Below, piece by piece: positions 1 to 4,372 of a stretch of DNA of 5,675 nt. The translations under genes were made by a program, and so were the position numbers. Each line of letters opens with the position of its first letter. Positions within the stretch are counted from its first letter, which is position 1. The notes under the pieces are model-generated. The model was not told the DNA's origin, searched no databases, and saw only the letters and a program-made list of their open reading frames with translations. The stretch comes from Candidatus Gottesmanbacteria bacterium (GTDB taxonomy: Bacteria; Patescibacteriota; Microgenomatia; 2-02-FULL-39-11): assembly GCA_016204905.1 (NCBI GenBank), contig JACQJU010000117.1:1-5675 (forward strand). Reading direction: 5' to 3'.

Positions 1-1
1 G

Positions 2-934
2 AAGACTAAATCAGTATATCAATGGGAAAAAATTGCAAAGGAAGCGAAATTGGATAAAAGATCTAGGGAACTGAGATTTAAAGTTTTGAATACTGTAAAT
101 GCTGTGCGTAGGGGTCATGTAGGTTCGGCTTTTTCTTCTATGGATATAGTGAGAGTTTTGTATGATCATTTTTTACGGTTTAACCCCCAAAACCCTAATT
201 GGGAGGAAAGAGATAGATTTGTTTTTAGTAAGGGGCATGGATGTTTATCGCTGTATACACTTTTGGCAGAAAAAGGTTTCTTTCCCGAAAAAGATTTGTA
301 TACTTTTTGTAAATTTGGTTCTAGACTAGGGGGTCATCCGCAGTATGGCAAAGTACCGGGAGTAGAGGCGTCTACTGGTTCTTTGGGACATGGTTTGTCG
401 ATGGGGTTGGGGATGGCAGTGGCACTTCGTATAAAAAATGCGGGTCCTGCCACTCGGCAGCCCCATCGCCACCCACGAGGGGACCCCGGCGTTGGGGCTC
501 CCCGCCTCGTGTCACCCGCATTTTCACTACCGCGTGTTTTTGTTCTTTTATCTGATGGGGAGTGTAATGAGGGGTCGACATGGGAGGCAATATTGGCTGC
601 AAGTAAGCATAAACTAGATAATTTACTTATTCTTGTTGACTATAATAAAATGCAAAGTTATGGAAAAACTTATGAGGTGCTTGATTTGGAACCATTTAGA
701 GCCAAATGGGAAGGCTTTGGGTTTAGAGTAGAGGAGGTAAATGGGCATCATGTACCTTCAATTAGATCTGCTATTAAAAAATATTTGAAATTGAAGGGGC
801 CTAGGGTGATAATTTGTCATACTATAAAAGGTAAAGGGGTGCCTTTTATAGAACAAAATCCCTCTTGGCATCATAAACATATGATAACTGATGAGGAAAT
901 GGAGAGATTATATAGGGAATTAGTACATTATTAA
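2..934 (+). CDS. Transketolase, N-terminal subunit (5'-partial, with an in-frame palindromic insertion)
   Basis: Thiamine diphosphate (ThDP)-binding half of a split transketolase, which moves two-carbon ketol units between sugar phosphates in the non-oxidative pentose phosphate pathway; it should pair with the C-terminal subunit encoded next. The first possible start is a TTG at 50, but the frame stays open to the left edge, and the preceding residues (VYQWEKIAKEAK) look like the family's first helix, so the true start is probably outside the window. Numbering from the TTG, the family motifs are SKGHG (about 60-64), GGHP, GSLGHGLSMGLGMA (about 111-124), the ThDP/metal motif LLSDGE ending at 171 with DYN near 197-199, and HTIKGKGVPF near the C-terminus. 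About 30 residues rich in Pro, Arg and Gly (about 129-158) sit directly before the VFVLLSDGE strand, where homologues have a short turn. They are encoded by a palindromic element. The reading frame is intact and all recognisable motifs remain. Confidence 0.93.
   Translation, partial: KTKSVYQWEKIAKEAKLDKRSRELRFKVLNTVNAVRRGHVGSAFSSMDIVRVLYDHFLRFNPQNPNWEERDRFVFSKGHGCLSLYTLLAEKGFFPEKDLYTFCKFGSRLGGHPQYGKVPGVEASTGSLGHGLSMGLGMAVALRIKNAGPATRQPHRHPRGDPGVGAPRLVSPAFSLPRVFVLLSDGECNEGSTWEAILAASKHKLDNLLILVDYNKMQSYGKTYEVLDLEPFRAKWEGFGFRVEEVNGHHVPSIRSAIKKYLKLKGPRVIICHTIKGKGVPFIEQNPSWHHKHMITDEEMERLYRELVHY
435..524. repeat. 90-nt GC-rich palindromic element inside the transketolase gene
   Basis: Perfect 11-bp terminal inverted repeats, AAAATGCGGGT (435-445) and ACCCGCATTTT (514-524), enclose a GC-rich core; 62 of 90 bases are G or C, in a gene that is otherwise roughly one third G+C. 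The core can form two further arms: CTGCC/GGCAG (447-451 with 456-460), and CACGAGGGGACCCC (474-487) with 494-511, allowing two bulges. Together with the outer stem this gives a three-way junction. The length is exactly 30 codons with no stop in the reading frame, so the host gene stays open. This resembles in concept the protein-coding palindromic elements of Rickettsia; no sequence relation to those is claimed. Confidence 0.8.
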
Positions 935-1096
935 TCTTTTGCATTTCTCACAAAAAGATGTGGATATTTGCTTGTTTTTCTAACTTCGGGAAGTCCGGGG
1001 GTCCCTCGGTTGATAAATCAACCGATACCCCACGTTTGCCGCTCAGTAAGAAAAATCTACACAAATATCCAATTTTGTTCGAAATTGCAAAAGATT
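933..1096. repeat. Long imperfect foldback filling the gap between the transketolase subunit genes
   Basis: The outer arms AATCTTTTGC (933-942) and GCAAAAGATT (1087-1096) are perfect complements. Pairing continues inward through ATTTC/GAAAT, ACAAAA/TTTTGT and GGATATTTG (962-970) with CAAATATCC (1062-1070), then TTTTTC with GAAAAA, to a perfect tip of TCGGTTGAT (1006-1014), two loop bases, and ATCAACCGA (1017-1025). The left arm starts on the stop codon of the upstream gene and the right arm ends 16 nt before the next start, so almost the whole 178-nt gap is one hairpin. No long T-run follows it, so it is not a standard terminator. Arms are AT-rich and the core GC-rich, as in the element inside the upstream gene. 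Confidence 0.8.
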
Positions 1097-1112
1097 TATA
1101 TTTTTAATAGCT

Positions 1113-2030
1113 ATGCGCGATACATGTCTTAATGAAATTTATAATTTAGCCAAAAGGGATAAAAGGGTAGTTTATATTGGGTCTGATTTATCGCCTAATA
1201 CTCTCGAGAACTTTAAAAGAGATTTTCCTGATAGGTATTTTATGGAAGGTATTTCCGAGGCTCATATTGTCGGTATGGCGGCGGGAATGGCGATGAATGG
1301 GTATATACCCTATATCAATACTATAGCTACTTTTTTGACCAGGCGCTGTTTTGAGCAGGTGGTAGATGATGTCGCGGTGCATAATTTGCCGGTAAGATTT
1401 GTAGCTAGTGGAGGAGGTTTAATTTATGCGCCATTGGGACCCACCCATATTGCCTTTGACGATATGGCGATACTTCGGCCTATTCCTAATATGACTATTG
1501 TGGCTTGTGCCGATGCAGCTGAGATGAGAAAATTTATGCCCCAAACTCTTTCTTGTAAGGGACCAATATATATAAGGATATCAGGCGATCCTAAAGTGAC
1601 GGGTGACTTACCATTTAAAATAGGACGGGCGCAAGTAGTTAAAAAGGGGAAAGATGTGTTTCTAGTTACGACTGGAGTTTGTTTAAAAACGGTAATTGAT
1701 GCTTCTAGCATATTAAAAAGAAAAAACATTGAAAGCACGATACTTCATGTTCCGACTGTGAAACCACTAGATAAGAAAACTTTGCTGAGCCAATTGAGAG
1801 CTGCAAAAGTAATAGTCACTGTGGAGGAGGGGACTATCTATGGGGCACTGGGAAGTGGAGTTGCCGAAGTGTTAGCGGAGGCTAATTTTGGTAAACCCAA
1901 AAAGTTTCAAAGGATAGGTATAAATGATGAGTTTCCGGTAAAATATGGATCACAAGCGGAACTGATGAAATATTATAGAATAACGCCGGAAAATGTAGTA
2001 AAAAATGTATTGAGTTTGTTAAAGCATTAG
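1113..2030 (+). CDS. Transketolase, C-terminal subunit
   Basis: Partner of the preceding gene, supplying the pyrimidine-binding domain and the C-terminal transketolase domain. At 305 residues it has the normal length for a separate C-terminal subunit. Residues 1-160 are the pyrimidine domain: MEGISEAHIVGMAAGMA (44-60) contains the glutamate (E49) that in this family activates the ThDP aminopyrimidine, and GPTHIAFDDMAILRPIPN (109-126) is the conserved loop with His112. Residues from about 175 form the C-terminal domain, with VTTG, VPTVKPLD and VEEGTIYGALGSGVAEVL. The ATG start matches where family members begin (MRDTCLNEIYNLAKRDKRVVYIGSDL). No Shine-Dalgarno site precedes it, and a large foldback fills the gap to the first subunit gene, so how its translation is matched to that of its partner is not evident. 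The sequence looks intact. Confidence 0.95.
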   Translation: MRDTCLNEIYNLAKRDKRVVYIGSDLSPNTLENFKRDFPDRYFMEGISEAHIVGMAAGMAMNGYIPYINTIATFLTRRCFEQVVDDVAVHNLPVRFVASGGGLIYAPLGPTHIAFDDMAILRPIPNMTIVACADAAEMRKFMPQTLSCKGPIYIRISGDPKVTGDLPFKIGRAQVVKKGKDVFLVTTGVCLKTVIDASSILKRKNIESTILHVPTVKPLDKKTLLSQLRAAKVIVTVEEGTIYGALGSGVAEVLAEANFGKPKKFQRIGINDEFPVKYGSQAELMKYYRITPENVVKNVLSLLKH

Positions 2031-2042
2031 TTTTAATTAAAC

Positions 2043-2115
2043 CACCTCGGATGGTGGCAGGCTGAACGCAGTGAAGCCCTGCCTGCCGGCAGGCAGGCAT
2101 GACTCCTCCGAGGTG
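2043..2115. repeat. Foldback between converging operons, possible two-way terminator
   Basis: CACCTCGGA (2043-2051) and TCCGAGGTG (2107-2115) form a perfect 9-bp outer stem. The interior carries a 20-bp palindrome and the repeat-like GGCAGGCTGAACGCAGTGAAG. The element starts 12 nt after the transketolase stop and ends 6 nt before the antitoxin stop on the other strand, which suits a transcription barrier shared by converging genes. On the minus strand the stem is followed by GGTTTAATTAAAAC, a weak T-run. No T-run follows on the plus strand, so terminator function is inferred from position. Confidence 0.6.
2078..2097. repeat. 20-bp perfect GC-rich palindrome
   Basis: CCTGCCTGCC followed directly by its complement GGCAGGCAGG. 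From general knowledge, palindromes of this kind are dispersed in many copies in genomes of uncultured groundwater bacteria, where they often produce spurious peptides such as PACRQAG. Here it is nested in the foldback between two converging operons. Confidence 0.85.
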
Positions 2116-2121
2116 AAGGAA

Positions 2122-2397
2122 TTACCGACCAAATTCTTCTTTTACTTTTTCATCAAGATATATTTTTACGAGTGACTGGTAGGGTACGTCTTTTTTGTTG
2201 GCTATCATTTTCAGTGAATCCAAAAGAGATTGGGTAACCCTTATAGTGATAGTTTTGGTTGATAGCTTGAGATTTGGGAAAGATGGATTGATTACTGAAT
2301 TGTTGATATCAAAATATTCAGTCGTATCATGAGTTGACCAAAACTTGTCTTCCTCAGCCTCATTTTTAAATCTGGGAATTGGTTTTAATTTTTTCAT
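2122..2397 (-). CDS. CopG-type (ribbon-helix-helix) antitoxin of the BrnT operon
   Basis: Predicted antitoxin that binds and neutralises the toxin encoded just upstream and represses their shared promoter. The 91 residues show the hallmark N-terminal segment of CopG antitoxins paired with BrnT toxins, IPRFKNEAEEDKFW (7-20) followed by STHDTTEYFD, which is expected to contact the toxin. The DNA-binding part follows: strand TKTITIRVT (48-55), then two helices, SLLDSLKMIANKKD and VPYQSLVKIYLDEKV (57-85). Its ATG overlaps the toxin stop by 4 nt. The toxin's last codons contain AGGAGGTGAT on the coding strand, an almost ideal ribosome-binding site. The toxin-first, antitoxin-second order is typical of brnTA. 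Assignment to this antitoxin family is firm; calling it BrnA itself would be loose, because BrnA has a different N-terminal half. Confidence 0.88.
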   Translation of the reverse strand: MKKLKPIPRFKNEAEEDKFWSTHDTTEYFDINNSVINPSFPNLKLSTKTITIRVTQSLLDSLKMIANKKDVPYQSLVKIYLDEKVKEEFGR

Positions 2398-2702
2398 GCA
2401 AGATCACCTCCTACCATTTTAAACTCTTTCTTTTCTTTATTACTTTGATTTCTGGCTGATATTACCCTAATTTTATTGTTTCTAACTGTAAAAACCATTG
2501 CTAATAGCCTGTTTTTATCTGTATGTCCATATACCCGAAATCTTTCTTCTTTTTGAGAATGTGTCTTATCCTGAGTAATAATAAGTGGTTTATGTAAAAA
2601 ACATTCCTCGCATTCTTTTGCTCCCACATTGTGTTTTTTGATATGGTCAAGATTTCCCGTGTTCCAATCAAATCCATTAAAATTAGCAAAATCAAAATCC
2701 AT
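2394..2702 (-). CDS. brnT: BrnT-family ribonuclease toxin
   Basis: Predicted toxin of a type II toxin-antitoxin pair. BrnT toxins have a RelE-like fold and cleave RNA, stopping translation. The 102 residues cover the full family pattern: FDWNTGNLDHIKKHNV (11-26), the acidic segment ECEECF (30-35), ERFRVYGHTDKNRLLAMVFTVRNNKIRVISAR (53-84), and the terminal KEKKEF (89-94). His20, His24, Arg54, Arg80 and Arg84 lie where the family has its conserved basic residues; which of them are catalytic here is not shown. It is the first gene of the operon and overlaps the antitoxin start by 4 nt. No Shine-Dalgarno site precedes the ATG, and the predicted transcript begins only a few bases upstream, so translation is probably leaderless. 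Nothing suggests inactivation. Confidence 0.9.
   Translation of the reverse strand: MDFDFANFNGFDWNTGNLDHIKKHNVGAKECEECFLHKPLIITQDKTHSQKEERFRVYGHTDKNRLLAMVFTVRNNKIRVISARNQSNKEKKEFKMVGGDLA
2403..2412 (-). promoter_or_regulatory. Strong Shine-Dalgarno site for the antitoxin, inside the toxin gene
   Basis: On the minus strand AGGAGGTGAT ends 5 nt before the antitoxin ATG and is complementary to the conserved 3' end of 16S rRNA over ten bases. It is encoded by the toxin's final Val-Gly-Gly-Asp codons. The toxin has no such site, so this should raise antitoxin output relative to toxin. Confidence 0.85.
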
Positions 2703-2742
2703 CTTTGTATTTAATCATACAATACAAAGATGTGCTTGTCAA
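2700..2742 (-). promoter_or_regulatory. Promoter with built-in operator for the BrnT operon
   Basis: On the minus strand there is a perfect -35 box TTGACA (2737-2742), exactly 17 nt of spacer, and TATGAT (2714-2719), one base from consensus. Two perfect 11-bp inverted-repeat arms, CATCTTTGTAT (2700-2710) and ATACAAAGATG (2722-2732), bracket the -10 box; one arm reaches into the toxin start codon. A ribbon-helix-helix dimer pair bound there would block RNA polymerase, the usual autoregulation in such operons. The -10 box ends 11 nt before the ATG, so the 5' leader should be about 4-5 nt. Confidence 0.85.
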
Positions 2743-2752
2743 GACTGTAGAT

Positions 2753-2979
2753 AGCCTTCTGGCTTGCATTTTTACCAGAGAGAGAGTACATTATAGGTCA
2801 TTTTCGAGAAAGCAAAGGAAGGCTTTCTGCGCCTGATTGTTTGTTTTCTGGAAATAATTTTTCCCGACGTATTGGTCGGGATCCCGACTTTTCGTCGGGA
2901 TAATTTTGCACGTTAAAATCTTGCGGAACGTCTGACGTTCCTGCCACGTTTGACCTGGCGGAATAATCTTTCGCCCAGG
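2753..2979. repeat. Cluster of inverted repeats in a gene-free stretch
   Basis: No convincing gene lies between 2703 and 3143. This part holds a series of foldbacks. AGCCTTC (2753-2759) pairs with GAAGGCT (2818-2824), with weaker pairing inside. CCCGAC/GTCGGG (2863-2868 with 2875-2880) adjoins ATCCCGAC/GTCGGGAT (2881-2888 with 2894-2901), and the two are joined by the 14-bp palindrome GTCGGGATCCCGAC. GGAACGT/ACGTTCC (2925-2931 with 2935-2941) has a 3-nt loop. CCTGGCG pairs with CGCCCAGG (2954-2960 with 2972-2979) with one bulge. Such short GC-rich palindromes are common dispersed repeats in small uncultured bacteria; no function is evident. Confidence 0.75.
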
Positions 2980-3070
2980 CGAAGTCTAAAGGGAGAGGAG
3001 AGAAATTAGTATAACTCATCTGCGGCCGCAGTTGAATTATAAATAAATATCCTTTTTCTCTAGACTTCGC
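2979..3070. repeat. Long foldback with a 12-bp central palindrome
   Basis: The perfect 10-bp arms GCGAAGTCTA (2979-2988) and TAGACTTCGC (3061-3070) flank imperfectly pairing AT-rich arms that meet at the palindrome CTGCGGCCGCAG (3020-3031). Pairing may extend outward into CCCAGG/TTGGCGG. The element lies directly before the GC-richer three-gene block and could mark its boundary. Confidence 0.7.
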
Positions 3071-3076
3071 TTGGCG

Positions 3077-3109
3077 GCATCGACTGAACCGGGTTTCGGA
3101 GATCGATGC
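3077..3109 (+). promoter_or_regulatory. Hairpin in the leader of the three-gene block
   Basis: GCATCGA (3077-3083) and TCGATGC (3103-3109) form a perfect 7-bp stem, with GAACC/GGGTTTC pairing imperfectly inside. It ends 34 nt before the first start codon. Its TTTCGGAGA (3094-3102) is complementary to TCTCCGAAA in the first intergenic gap (3391-3399), so long-range pairing is possible. No convincing promoter was found nearby; a regulatory role is inference. Confidence 0.4.
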
Positions 3110-3143
3110 GATGGGGCGGAAAAGCGAAGGGAAGGAGGACAGT

Positions 3144-3377
3144 ATGATTATTGCAAGTGAGCTTCGGGAAGGGCAGTATTTCCATGTTGCCGGAAGTGTT
3201 AACGTTTACCAAACTGGCAACGTGGGAAGCCAGTTCGTGGGCGCAACTTTAGCCTGTGGGCATACCAAAGATGCGGCTGACGAACTCGAGCTTGGTTTAC
3301 TTGAGAAGGTAGAGGTTTTGTCCCCGTCTCAAGTGGTACTGCATCAGGCAGACGGTAATTGGCGCCTTTGGAGTTAG
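3144..3377 (+). CDS. Small protein of unknown function, first gene of the three-gene block
   Basis: I do not recognise this 77-residue protein. It begins MIIASELREGQYFHVAG and seems mainly beta-stranded (QYFHVAGSVNVYQ, FVGATLACG, KVEVLSPSQVVLH, WRLW), with an acidic segment DAADELELGLLEK in the middle. One cysteine (39) sits in LACGH; there is no signal peptide or membrane segment. The ATG at 3144 is chosen over an in-frame ATG at 3111 because AGGAGG (3133-3138) lies 5 nt before it. G+C is about 55% over the part counted, well above the flanking transketolase genes, suggesting a different origin or different selection. It is followed by two more genes in the same direction and probably cotranscribed with them. 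Confidence 0.72.
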   Translation: MIIASELREGQYFHVAGSVNVYQTGNVGSQFVGATLACGHTKDAADELELGLLEKVEVLSPSQVVLHQADGNWRLWS

Positions 3378-3384
3378 TCGGGGA

Positions 3385-3403
3385 CCGCCCTCTCCGAAAA
3401 ATC
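3385..3403 (+). repeat. Intercistronic repeat, copy 1
   Basis: CCGCCCTCTCCGAAAAATC lies just after the first gene of the block and recurs exactly at 3669-3687 after the second. Here TCGGGGA (3378-3384), starting right after the stop codon, can pair with TCTCCGA (3391-3397) around a CCGCCC loop, with AAAAATC left single-stranded before the next ribosome-binding site. Confidence 0.75.
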
Positions 3404-3426
3404 CTAGAGGAAAGGAGGTGAATCTC

Positions 3427-3657
3427 GTGAGTGCTAAAGCTCAAGCCAAGGCAGTAATCGTGAGGGGTTACCGTAGCGTTTACGAGCGGAACGTCGGTTT
3501 TAGACACGTGGAGGAATTAATTGTCTCAACCGTCGAGGAGCTTGAGAAAGCCATCAGTGAGTTGGAGAGAAAGAGGTTGTTCCTCAATTACTCCCGCGAG
3601 GATGGTACGCCAATCACTGGTCGGGCGGATGACGCGAAAGATTACCTCAGATCATAA
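3427..3657 (+). CDS. Small protein of unknown function, second gene of the three-gene block
   Basis: I do not recognise this 76-residue protein. It is basic at the N-terminus (MSAKAQAKAVIVRGYRSVYERN), then has a long amphipathic helix rich in Glu and Leu (HVEELIVSTVEELEKAISELERKRLFL, 28-54), possibly a short coiled coil, and a polar tail ending TGRADDAKDYLRS. There is no signal peptide or membrane segment. The GTG at 3427 is preferred over the in-frame GTG at 3418, which lies inside the ribosome-binding site AAAGGAGGTGA (3411-3421). That site matches the 16S rRNA 3' end almost perfectly and points to strong translation. The gene is flanked on both sides by the same 19-bp intercistronic repeat. 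Confidence 0.7.
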   Translation: MSAKAQAKAVIVRGYRSVYERNVGFRHVEELIVSTVEELEKAISELERKRLFLNYSREDGTPITGRADDAKDYLRS

Positions 3658-3668
3658 TCGGCCTGAGG

Positions 3669-3687
3669 CCGCCCTCTCCGAAAAATC
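3669..3687 (+). repeat. Intercistronic repeat, copy 2
   Basis: Exact second copy of CCGCCCTCTCCGAAAAATC, 284 nt downstream of the first and again just after a stop codon. TCGG (3658-3661) pairs with CCGA (3678-3681), and GGCC/GGCC (3660-3663 with 3667-3670) offers an alternative stem. The structure is therefore roughly kept while the upstream bases differ. Confidence 0.75.
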
Positions 3688-3717
3688 TAACCCGAAGTGG
3701 GAGGGAGGTGAGGAGAA

Positions 3718-4092
3718 ATGAATAAGAGTTTGTCTTTCAGGATCGATTCGGACAATGATATCGTGGCACCGATTGTCTATTGGGAAGCATTGAGTCGGAT
3801 TGATCCTGATTTATATGAGAAGGCGGTGGGTCCGTTTGCAACTAGGAGCGAAGCTGAAGCCGTGCTGGAAAAGATCAGGACAAAGCTCTTCCTGAATCTG
3901 AAACAAATTCAGGACCGGGCTCAGATGTTGAGCGAGGGAGATAGTTTTATCGCTATCGTTGAGAATGCCACCCTTGCAGAAGCAAACTGGCTCCAGCAGA
4001 GATTCCTCTCTACAGGTTATCAGACGAGTTATGTTGAAAGACCGGGAGGATACGAGTTCCAAGTGGCTCGGCCTACTCCGCAAGATCGATGA
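3718..4092 (+). CDS. Protein of unknown function with a SPOR-like fold signature, third gene of the three-gene block
   Basis: A 124-residue protein whose family I cannot name. GPFATRSEAEAVLEKIR (38-54) and SFIAIVENATLAEANWLQQRFLSTGYQ followed by TSYVERPGGYEFQVARP (76-119) follow the strand-helix-strand rhythm of SPOR-type (ferredoxin-like) domains, which elsewhere bind peptidoglycan. Unlike typical SPOR proteins it has no signal peptide or membrane anchor, so a cytoplasmic role or an unrelated fold of similar pattern is possible. The ATG at 3718 has GGAGGT (3704-3709) 8 nt upstream and a second purine-rich AGGAG close by. Its stop lies 8 nt before a strong intrinsic terminator, making this the last gene of the unit. 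Confidence 0.72.
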   Translation: MNKSLSFRIDSDNDIVAPIVYWEALSRIDPDLYEKAVGPFATRSEAEAVLEKIRTKLFLNLKQIQDRAQMLSEGDSFIAIVENATLAEANWLQQRFLSTGYQTSYVERPGGYEFQVARPTPQDR

Positions 4093-4100
4093 TGTAAGAC

Positions 4101-4158
4101 CCACCGCGCGAGGTGGTAGTGATGAGTATTTTGGTCATTTTCGCGCGGTGGTTTTTTT
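4101..4158 (+). terminator. Strong intrinsic terminator of the three-gene block
   Basis: Perfect 11-bp stem CCACCGCGCGA (4101-4111) with TCGCGCGGTGG (4141-4151), a 29-nt loop, then seven T (4152-4158). The T-run is also the first part of the 123-bp direct repeat. A degraded right arm (GTGCGGCTGGG plus eight T) precedes the second repeat copy at 5115-5133. Confidence 0.92.
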
Positions 4159-4274
4159 ATGGCCTGAACTAAGAATTGTAATTTATATAAGTAAGTAATT
4201 TAATGAGAGTCTCTTTCATATGCGGTCGCATATCAGATAGACTTTTGTTTGATAGTGCTTTATGCTTTTATATT
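4152..4274. repeat. 123-bp direct repeat flanking the VapBC operon, copy 1
   Basis: It matches 5127-5249 with a single difference (C at 4213, A at 5188); a more diverged similarity continues to about 4289. It contains a hairpin and a promoter-like AT-rich segment. The two copies are in the same orientation, 975 bp apart, and enclose exactly the VapBC operon. Confidence 0.92.
4208..4243 (+). other. Hairpin in direct repeat copy 1
   Basis: AGTCTCT/ATAGACT (one mismatch, C4213) forms the outer stem and ATATGCG/CGCATAT the perfect inner stem, with loop GT. TTTTGTTT follows at 4244. It resembles a weak intrinsic terminator, but in this copy the outer stem is broken by the one base that differs between the copies. 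Confidence 0.6.
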
Positions 4275-4372
4275 TTTGATGCATAATAAATTATATTGTT
4301 ACACTATTTAATAAAGTGGAGATTTTGAATGGGCAATTTGAGCCATTAAGGCAAATGAAGAGACTTAGAGAA
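4275..4372. other. Gene-free stretch between direct repeat copy 1 and vapC
   Basis: AT-rich sequence after the conserved part of the repeat. The only plus-strand start with a short frame (ATG at 4329, six codons, MGNLSH) is too small to support. No hairpin, promoter or RNA gene was recognised; together with the repeat it makes about 215 bases without a gene. Confidence 0.5.

Noticed and set aside
435..524. Sequencing or assembly error as the cause of the extra transketolase residues
   Set aside because: The block has exact terminal inverted repeats, is a whole number of codons, and the family motifs continue in the same frame on both sides; an error would not produce this.
1882..2100. Minus-strand frame beginning MPACRQAG
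   Set aside because: It begins in the 20-bp palindrome and runs antisense into the clear transketolase C-terminal gene; this peptide start is typical of translated repeats, and there is no ribosome site or family.
2798..3019. Minus-strand frame of 73 codons
   Set aside because: It consists almost wholly of inverted repeats, and its peptide shows only the low-complexity pattern expected of translated repeats.
3020..3031. CTGCGGCCGCAG contains a NotI site and might be a cloning scar
   Set aside because: It is the centre of a natural imperfect foldback whose arms extend over 40 bp on each side.
3032..3053. TTGAAT ... TATCCT as a promoter for the three-gene block
   Set aside because: The spacer is only 10 nt, and other AT-rich matches in the region are no better, so no promoter is called.
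2753..3076. CRISPR-like array
   Set aside because: The inverted repeats differ from one another, have no regular spacing and leave no spacer-like segments.
3111..3143. Upstream ATG as the start of the first trio gene
   Set aside because: The strong Shine-Dalgarno site lies 5 nt before the ATG at 3144, and the extra residues (MGRKSEGKEDS) overlap that site and the leader.
3199..3507. Minus-strand frame of 102 codons opposite the three-gene block
   Set aside because: It overlaps two plus-strand genes that have strong ribosome sites, and has no initiation signal of its own.
4329..4349. Six-codon frame MGNLSH after direct repeat copy 1
   Set aside because: Too short, without a ribosome site; it shows no clear relation to the start of the methyltransferase gene.
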